This document shows positions 57,791 to 64,000 of a DNA stretch of 64,000 nucleotides, piece after piece; the stretch's first letter is position 1, and each line of letters starts with the position of its first letter. This DNA is from Dactylis glomerata (taxonomy: Eukaryota; Streptophyta; Magnoliopsida; Poales; Poaceae), in contig QXEO01000152.1 of assembly GCA_007115705.1 (NCBI GenBank), positions 4,085,118 through 4,149,117 on the forward strand. The letters run 5' to 3'. A program made the position numbers and the translations under genes. Below the pieces are notes generated by a model. The model did not search any database, was not told where the DNA came from, and worked only from the letters and a program-made list of their open reading frames with translations.

Positions 57791-60403
57791 TTTCGGGATT
57801 AACCGGCCTAGGCGGGACTGCAACCGTATTTGCACCTGTCAACGGCGATGGAGCTGCCGGGATAGGTGGCCTAGCCGGCCCATAAGGACCTGCACGACCG
57901 GCCAGTATGTCGTCCAGCCATGAACAGTTTCTGGTCAAATGATTCGCCAGCTTACCCGGCTGGAATGTGTGAAACACACAAGGCTTGTCCATGGCCAAAC
58001 CCACCGTATACTTCGGCCATTGCTTCTTCTGACCGGCGCCACCGCCGGCATTCTTGTTGATCCAGACATTCTTTTTCTGGAAGGGCTGCGCTTGCTGCTA
58101 CGGTTGCTGCTGTTGCTGCTGAGGCTGCTGATAGCCCTCATATCTCGGACGCTGGCTACTGTCGGCACCCCCTTGCTCTTCCTCCACGGACACTACTTGT
58201 GCCGAGCCATACCGATAATCCGGCCGCTCATCTCTCCTCTTATTCCGGTTATCCGGGCGATAAAACTGCCCCGGTCTCCCGGCGTTGTTATTGTTCCGCT
58301 AGGTCTGCCCCTGTCCTTGTGAATCAAGGGTGGGCTGCATGGGATCTCCCAATGCATAACTGTCCGCAATCTTGATTGTCTCGGCCAACGTGGCCGGCAT
58401 CTCCCTCTGAAGCTTTTGCCACAACATGGTGCCATGCCGGCACCCATGAGCGAACCACATGATGGCCTGCTGCTCCACAACTCCTTCGCAGGAATTGCGC
58501 AACGTGCACCACCTGGTCAGGTAGTCACGATCAGTCTCATATTCTCCTTGCCGGCAGCTAGCTAGTTGCTGCGGGCGGTTTGGTCTCTTGTAAGTACTGG
58601 TGAAGTTTGACACAAACTGTTCTTCGAAATCAACCCAGCCATTGATACTTCCGGCCGGCAAATTATTCAGCCATATCCTGGCTGGCCCTTCAAGCATCTG
58701 CGGCACATATCATACCGCCCATCTGAGGTTTCCTCCGGCGATGTTCACCGCAGTGGAGTAGTCCTCCAACCAATCTTCCGGCTTTGTACTGCCGTTATAT
58801 GTCCTTGCGCCACGCGCGAGCTGAAAACAGTAAGGCATCGGCTCACCCATAATCCGGGGTCCAAAGCACATAGGACCCGGAGCTCCTTGTCTCTCCACCA
58901 ACTCTGACTGGTGAATCCTGTCCAGCTTGAAACGCGCATCACTTGCCACCAAGGACCGAGGTCCGAGCCGGGACGCAATTGGGCCGGCGATCATCTTTTG
59001 CTGTTGCTGTTCCGGCTGACACTGCTCATTCTGCTGGCCTTGCTGATACTGCTGGTCTTGCTGATGCTACTGCTGATATCCCGTCCTTGCCAGGACGGAA
59101 TTTCCATCATCTTCACGGTGTCTCGGCTGACCCGTACCTTGCTGCTGCACCGCATGTCCGGCGCCCTGCTGCTGACGCCGGGCTGCACTGTTACTCCGGC
59201 CCCCACCGGCCGAAGCTGCTCCTTGCCCGGCCGGCACATTCTGACCGGCTTTCTTGCTGCCGACATTCTTGTCAGCTTGGCCGGCACTCTTCTGCACCAC
59301 CGCCTGCTTTCCGGCGATTGCCGGATCATACACCTGGATCTGCTTGTCCCGGCGGCCAGAGGTTACACTTCTGGCACGCCAGGCACTTAGATGCGGGGAC
59401 GAAGCTTGGCCCTTCGACCTCGCACTGGCACCTCCTGCCGACACAACGTACTGGGATGCCCCAGCACCTGGGTTTGCCTTCTTGAACGCCTCCTGCTGCT
59501 TAGTAGCTTCAGACAAAAGATGGTTAAGCCGGGCTTGCTGCTCACGCAGTGCTTCACGGGATAAATTAGATAGGTCCTTAGCTACCTCTGCTGCTGCTCT
59601 AAGGTTCTTCACTGGAGAGCTATAAATTACCTTAGCTACAGTACTAGTTGCAGTATGACCCTTATCACTAGCACCTTTTTCTAGCTTAGTGTTAAGATCT
59701 CTACCTCTAGTTCTAACCTCATCTATCCGGCTAGGCCGGGTTACCACAGGTGTAAAACCATGGGCTGCCTCATACTCACGGAGTTGCCGGTTAAACCGTT
59801 CACGCTCCTGATGCATGGCCAGGGCCTCGTCGACGAGGGCCTGGCGAGATCCCTCCAGGACCTCCCTTGTCTGCTCCGGATCATCGCCGGATCGCACCGG
59901 CTCAAGAAGCCGATCGATAATGGGAAGAAGCACCTGGACCCTAGCCGGCACACCGGAAGTGCCGGCTAGGTTCTCAACACGCTCCAACGGAGGACGTGCC
60001 GACCTCTTGGCCTTCGGCAGCTCCGGGGGAGTATCCGCTGCTGCTGCTGCTGCCGCCTTGCCGGCACCATCTGCCGGCAGCGCTGATGTGCCGGCCATCA
60101 TCACCTCTGCCGACTCTACTGGGCGAGCGCTACGCCCAGCACGAGTCAGCAGATGCGACAGAGGATCCGCCGCCACCAGCACCTTCTTCCTGCAAATACT
60201 CTCAGTCCCCACGTACACCTCGTGGGAACCAAAAGACATGATCCGGCCATTCCTGGGGAACGGCCGGCCGCCGAGACATCCGGCGTTGTCACTGATGAAG
60301 CTGAGCGAGCCTAGCCTCTGGACAAGGCCAGAGACCACGCGCACTCCCGAAGCTGTTATCACGGACCCCGTCCGAATAAACACTCCGCCCAGCATATCGA
60401 TCT
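57750..60403 (-). pseudogene. gag: Tat gag, interrupted by several stops
   Basis: One minus frame from just after the primer-binding site; the likely start is ATG 60239 (MSFGSHEVYVG), though the frame is open above it. An Ala/Pro-rich N-terminus is followed by a helical stretch (EVAKDLSNLSREALREQQAR) and a Gln-rich region. The gag capsid domain follows: PKTEDWLEDY-like TKPEDWLEDYSTAVNIAGG, then ARIWLNNLPAGSINGWVDFE, then YLTRWCTLRNSC. A metal-knuckle candidate CVFHTF...NHLTRNC comes last. Stops at about 59067, 58710, 58299 and 58098 each look like one C-to-T change. The frame ends at 57750, where it overlaps the pol frame across the deletion junction. Confidence 0.85.
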
Positions 60404-60421
60404 GCCCCATGGTGGGCGCCA
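60404..60421 (-). other. Primer-binding site (tRNA-Lys)
   Basis: gccccatggtgggcgcca on plus matches the 3' end of plant tRNA-Lys with one mismatch (A for G), two bases from the LTR. Confidence 0.8.
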
Positions 60422-60423
60422 AA

Positions 60424-61057
60424 TGTCGTCGTGGTGAAACAACATATGCCATGGGATGGCTTAAATGGGGGCCGAACTAGATGCTGGAGGATTTGGGAGA
60501 GGGGAACGAGCTGAAAAGCACGATAGAAAGGAACACAGATCTACCCAGGTTCGGGGCTCTCATAAGGAGATAACACCCCTACTCCTGCTCTACTGGTTAT
60601 ATATTTGGATCGATGATGTATACAATAATGGCACTTCCAAGCTCTCAGCTAGAGGAGGAAGATGAATTGCTAAGTGTAGGAACACTCAGGGACCAACCCC
60701 TTACTAGGGCTCCCTGTGCCACCTTATATAGTGGTGGCCAGGGTTACAACGGTCACATGAGACCAGGAGACACCAACTACACTCCAAACAGGACCTGCTC
60801 ACGATGGCTGAGACCCTTGACTTTAAAAGGATCAACGACCTATGAAGGTCGGGTAATCCGGCCTCCCTGCTCCTGCACATCATATTAAATAAGTTAGGCC
60901 GGCATATCTGAATAGCGGCCGGGATACACTTATATGCCGGTATGGCTGACACTCTTATATTCCGGCCAGACCCCTCCTTGGTCAACCGACATAAAGTCAA
61001 CCATACTCCTTGTATCTTTCTAGTCTCTTGACCCTACCGGGGGTGACTCCCCCGACA
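60424..61057 (-). repeat. 5' LTR of Tat element, internally deleted
   Basis: 634 bp against 928 bp in the partner. One block of about 240 bp (partner about 48216-48465) is missing after GACCCTTGACTTT. A second block of about 55 bp is missing between GCCGGCATATCT and ACCGGCATGTCT, which are near-direct repeats. TATA box at 60722-60729 (plus cttatata). Confidence 0.88.
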
Positions 61058-61173
61058 ATCACCATGGTTTTGGTCCTCGCCTTGACCTTCAATCCGAGCA
61101 TGCTCTTCAACTTGAGCTTGCTCTTCATCTCGAGCTTGATCTTGATCACCACTTGGTGAAGAATCACCATCAT
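61058..61173 (-). pseudogene. Copia pol linker fragment
   Basis: After the TSD atcac the Copia frame resumes: Glu/Asp/Gln-rich codons (DQDQARDEEQAQVEEHARIE on minus) that join in sense to 47810 and below. This acidic linker separates integrase from RT. It is cut at 61174 by the next LTR. Confidence 0.75.
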
Positions 61174-61507
61174 TGACGAGGGTTAACTCGACAAATGTCC
61201 TAGATGAAGGACTTAGGATCGGGGAGATAGGGCGTCGGATGAACTCGAAGGTAAAGTTAGTCGAAATAGGTGTATATCGAAACTAACTTGGGTGTTGAAC
61301 CTGGCTTGCTTTTAATCTGCCCTACATCATCCCCTCCTGGCCCCTATATATAGGTGGCCAGGTCTCGAGGACCGGGTAGGGTCCGATACAGATTACAATA
61401 TCGATATACGATAAGGACTCGTATCTCGACTATCATTACAATTGGGCCTAGCTTAACGGGCCTCAGGGGTACTCAACTAGCGGGCTCTATTAGCTATACC
61501 CTTGTCA
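61174..61507 (-). repeat. 3' LTR of a second Tat-like Gypsy element
   Basis: 334 bp with inverted ends TGACGAGGGT and ACCCTTGTCA; minus-strand TATA (TATATATAGG) at about 61345-61353. A purine-rich CTCAGGGGCTAC on minus abuts it at 61508-61520. The left flank atcat (61169-61173) is the presumed TSD; the partner LTR is not in the window. Confidence 0.75.
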
Positions 61508-62466
61508 GTAGCCCCTGAGATTCTACCAGAATTGCAGATTCGGGTTGAATCTCTAATCTTTAAATCTTCGACTTGATTTCTTCGACTTCTTATATCTTCA
61601 AATCTTCGACTTGGTCTTTCAACTTATTTTCATGATAATATTTCGCAAGGGGTTTTGATGAACAAGCCTGACAACTCTGACGGATCAAGAGGTCAGTTAA
61701 CTGCCGGAACAGATACTTGCCACCTACTTCAAATTCAATCCCCTTGGACTTGAATTAAGGATACCGGTCAAACCCATTCTTTTGCCGCATTTAGGACTTA
61801 CAAAGAATGAATCCCAGTGGTTCTCAGGGTACCCAGTGCGTCCACCAAGATTTTCTTCGCGTCGTAGAAAAGAATACATACCAGCAGAGCGCATCCATGT
61901 ACATATACCAGGCCACACAGGATGGATCCCGGGGTCTTACCTTCGTGATAAATCACGGCATTCGAGTTTCGTTGCGATAACATAACTCGAGAATCGCATG
62001 TCGCAGTCTCATTTGACTGATGGAATATCAAAGAATTTCGAATTATATTAACTTCTCCCAAGTAACTCCGATGGGAGTAGTCGCTCTATATTTTGTCGAC
62101 TATGTAGGCGAAGTTTCATGGTTTGTCGAAATGTTGAGCGGCTCGTACCGTATCGATCGTAGCTTTCTTCATCTTCATTGTTGATTCTTTTATTTTCTAT
62201 CGGGTGCGCGCTCAGCGCTCCCGATGGGAGTAGCCCCCGAGGCTATGGTTGGATACTTGTAGTCAATCATAGGCTCAAATTGACTTCTTCTATTCCTTCT
62301 TCTTCTTCCTGTTGTAAGCCCCCGAGCCCAAGGCGAGGTTTCTCGTACTTTCTATGATACATTCTTTTTTACTTTGTTATTATCGACTTCTATGTGCAGA
62401 ATTTAACCCCTTTGTAACTATTTTATGGGCCTTGTTTTCACGGAAGCCCATAACTCTGTGCGTGCT
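61508..62466. other. 3' internal region of second Tat-like element
   Basis: No retroviral frame. It contains repeated CTTCGACTT-type strings and two GATGGGAGTAG motifs, one followed by CCCCCGAGG, typical of the region between the purine tract and the opposite-strand gene in these elements. Confidence 0.5.
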
Positions 62467-62474
62467 TATAAATA
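62467..62474 (+). promoter_or_regulatory. TATA box of second antisense gene
   Basis: TATAAATA, about 107 bp before an ATG in good context (CTCCATGGCTG), the same arrangement as at 49190. Confidence 0.6.
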
Positions 62475-62573
62475 AAGCACCCTTTGGCGAGGGTAAAAAC
62501 CCTAAACAGATTTCCTCCTCCGCCGGATCATCTTCTTCTTCATCTAGGGTTTCTCTTCTACCAACTTGTCTCC

Positions 62574-62813
62574 ATGGCTGACGCAGATGGGTCTCGTCTA
62601 AACCTCGGCTCCCCGACGGCACCGTGGGGTTGCGGCCTCCCCCGTGGCAGCAAGAATAAGACAGCACCCGCTGTTGGATATAACCTGGGGCATATGCACA
62701 AGAAATCGCAGGTCCAAAAGATAAACAAAGAATTTTCACGAATTTTTACGGTGCAGCACCGAAAACTGTTTCAGGACAGCAACATCCCCAAATCTTTACC
62801 TCACTCAAATTAG
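62574..62813 (+). pseudogene. Start of an antisense gene with AT-hook-like motif, fused to other TE sequence
   Basis: From ATG 62574 the frame reads MADADGSRLNLGSPTAPWGC then GLPRGSKNKTAPAVG. PRGSKNK is the core of an AT-hook, a minor-groove DNA-binding motif. At about 62673 the sequence switches to the truncated Gypsy copy that follows, and the frame runs on by chance to 62813. Only the first 33 or so residues belong to the original gene. Confidence 0.55.
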
Positions 62814-62987
62814 AGGCTTCTCTTGGCACAAAAACGAAATAAAAAGGATAAGGAGCGGTCATTACAGTAGTAATGACTTCCAAGACTCAAATAAAAGAAA
62901 AATTACTGAAAAGAAAACATTGAGTTATCTCCCAAGAGTGCTTTTCTTTAACGCCTTTGAGCTAGGCGCAGAAAATTGCGAAGATGC

Positions 62988-63836
62988 TCATGCGGGCGCC
63001 ATATAAGAGCTTGAGGCAAATGCGCCATATAGGAACTTAAAGCAATAGAGAGCATCAAAAAGCAAGTATGAAAGATATTTATATCTGAACCACTTCCTAT
63101 GCATAGGAATCTTGTAAGAAAATAAATCAACGAGGCACATAGTAGCAAGCATGGATAGATAAAATAAGTGCCACTGCAAGATTTGCAACATAAAGAGGGG
63201 AAACTTAATATTGTTGAGATCCATCAAACCGTGTTTCCCTCTCTCATAATAACTTTCAGTAGCATCATGAATAGAATTAACAATATAACTATCACATAAA
63301 GCTTCCCTATCATGAGCCACATGCATAAAAGAATTAATACTCACCACAGGAACAATAGTAGTAGGAGCAGATTCAACAGAATAATTATTCTCATCACCAT
63401 AATCATCAAAAATAGGAGGCATATTGTAATCATAACTATTTTCATCCTCAATAGTAGGTGAACTGAAAATATTATACTCATCATCATAACCATCATAAAC
63501 TAGAGGTTTAGTATCATCACAAGCTAGAGAGCAATTATTTCGCAAAGCATATTCTTCAAACATATCATCATAAGAAGGAACATCACATATGGGAGATAAA
63601 ATATTATTAGAACAAACTTTCTCCACTAAAGCTGGGGAACTAAAAATATCATGCTTAACAAAACCAGCTTCCCCAAGCTTAGACTTTTCTATAGCATTAG
63701 CAACAACGGTGTTCAAAGCATTCATACTAACATCACTATTAGCATGCAAACTAAGCTCCAAAGGTTTTTCAATTTCCTCTTCAAACACTTCATATCTAAA
63801 CTCAGGAAAAAGACTAACGAACTCTTTGTTTTCCAT
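62988..63836 (-). CDS. Gag-derived ORF, third family copy, intact
   Basis: 282 codons, the same length and layout as 7099-7947 (MENKEFVSLF...SSYMAP), with about 30 amino-acid differences scattered along the length and no stop or frameshift. The shared deletion joint (PICDVPSYDDMF) shows that both descend from one deletion derivative that has since moved. It starts about 130 bp downstream of the primer-binding site. No enzymatic motif; the hydrophobic C-terminal third is conserved. Confidence 0.7.
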   Translation of the reverse strand: MENKEFVSLFPEFRYEVFEEEIEKPLELSLHANSDVSMNALNTVVANAIEKSKLGEAGFVKHDIFSSPALVEKVCSNNILSPICDVPSYDDMFEEYALRNNCSLACDDTKPLVYDGYDDEYNIFSSPTIEDENSYDYNMPPIFDDYGDENNYSVESAPTTIVPVVSINSFMHVAHDREALCDSYIVNSIHDATESYYERGKHGLMDLNNIKFPLFMLQILQWHLFYLSMLATMCLVDLFSYKIPMHRKWFRYKYLSYLLFDALYCFKFLYGAFASSSYMAPA

Positions 63837-63948
63837 TAAGCCTAACTAGTGAAAATAAAAACAAGAAACAAAAAGATGTAATTGCAGAATCTAAAGGAAA
63901 TAACTTCGAGCACTCACACAGGAGGATGCGAGTACCTTTTACCTTACC

Positions 63949-63966
63949 TCCCCGGCAACGGCGCCA
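63949..63966 (-). other. Primer-binding site (tRNA-Asp)
   Basis: A perfect 18-base match on plus to the tRNA-Asp 3' end, 10 bp from the LTR start at 63977. Confidence 0.88.
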
Positions 63967-63976
63967 GAAAAGAGCT

Positions 63977-64000
63977 TGATGTCTACGCACTTCTATTCTT
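63977..64000 (-). repeat. 5' LTR, first 24 bp only (cut by window end)
   Basis: TGATGTCTACGCACTTCTATTC matches the plus-strand start of LTRs A-F. Confidence 0.85.

Larger units (their letters stand above)
47816..61057 (-). mobile_element. Tat-lineage Gypsy element (13.2 kb) with antisense gene
   Basis: LTRs at 47816-48743 and 60424-61057 with a perfect TSD, atcac at 47811-47815 and 61058-61062, inserted into the Copia pol linker. Ends TGTCG...CGACA; the left copy has CGAAA. The minus strand carries gag, RT, RNase H, a second archaeal-type RNase H and integrase. The dual RNase H and a long region downstream of pol with an opposite-strand gene are hallmarks of the Tat lineage. The primer-binding site matches tRNA-Lys with one mismatch. 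Protease and the N-terminal half of RT are deleted, so the copy is non-autonomous. Confidence 0.92.
41498..61173 (-). mobile_element. SIRE-type Copia element, interrupted, 5' end not in window
   Basis: The 3' LTR is at 41498-42652, then the purine tract, an extra ORF and pol (RT-RNase H). The element continues at 61058-61173 after the nested Tat element. A second element begins at 61174, and the rest of the Copia element (integrase, gag, 5' LTR) is not seen. A long LTR with an 8-bp inverted end (TGAAAGGA/TCCTTTCA), an AAAAAGGGGGAGA purine tract and an extra ORF between pol and the 3' LTR fit the SIRE lineage (Maximus type in Triticeae). The left flank ctagt (41493-41497) is the presumed TSD. 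Confidence 0.8.
62674..64000 (-). mobile_element. Truncated Gypsy copy (family of 2646-15114), runs off window
   Basis: Starts inside the internal region (TTGGATATAACCTGGGGCAT, equal to about 6787) with no 3' LTR, and runs through the gag-derived ORF and primer-binding site into the 5' LTR at 63977. The left end is a blunt junction with the Tat-like element. Confidence 0.85.

Noticed and set aside
61724..62061. Short frames in the second Tat-like element
   Set aside because: No domain or conserved motif; region is the non-coding 3' internal part.

Overview
The window reads as intergenic nuclear DNA of a Triticeae grass (wheat, Aegilops, barley or rye type). It is almost entirely nested transposable elements, with decayed host or captured gene fragments and a small organelle-derived insertion. 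The organism call rests on LTR families I recognise from wheat and barley, on plant tRNA-Asp and tRNA-Lys primer-binding sites, on plant-type introns, and on plastid 4.5S/5S rRNA and mitochondrial nad1 sequence. Family names (Sabrina/WHAM-like, SIRE/Maximus-like, Tat) come from memory and motif reading, not from a search. There are no prokaryotic operons and no CRISPR.

Layout. 1-2035 is unclassified flank. 2036-16136 is a plus-strand solo Gypsy LTR split by a minus-strand, three-LTR tandem Gypsy element at 2646-15114 (TSD cttct): LTR, internal, LTR, internal, LTR, with an exact 5463-bp period and a middle LTR that is a mosaic of the two outer ones. 16137-19891 holds a MITE, a fused plastid-plus-mitochondrial insertion and a long foldback. 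19892-24168 is a Mutator-like element with long GC-rich inverted repeats, carrying a spliced gene and the 3' end of a second gene. 24169-25883 is unclassified and includes a GC-rich island. 25884-36247 is a second copy of the same Gypsy family (TSD atctt), invaded by another related Gypsy element. 36248-38121 is unclassified with a possible Helitron 3' end. 38131-40325 is a probable gene-carrying MULE with a decayed GRF zinc-finger gene and a 160-bp tandem array. 40711-41497 is a second element end of that kind with an alanine-rich gene 5' exon.

From 41498 rightward lies a minus-strand SIRE-type Copia element with an extra spliced ORF downstream of pol. It is interrupted at 47816-61057 by a Tat-lineage Gypsy element (TSD atcac) and again at 61174 by another Tat-like element. 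The window ends in a truncated copy (62674-64000) of the Gypsy family seen at 2646 and 25884.

How the parts relate: the 2.6, 25.9 and 62.7 kb copies are a non-autonomous family (no RT or integrase) that keeps one gag-derived ORF, so it presumably uses proteins supplied by a relative. The Tat element keeps gag, RT/RNase H, archaeal-type RNase H and integrase remnants on the minus strand. It also has a seven-exon gene with its own TATA box on the opposite strand, and the next Tat-like element begins the same way. The most unusual observations are the mosaic three-LTR array, the antisense spliced genes inside Tat elements, the duplicated promoter cassette in the Copia element, and the plastid/mitochondrial chimera.
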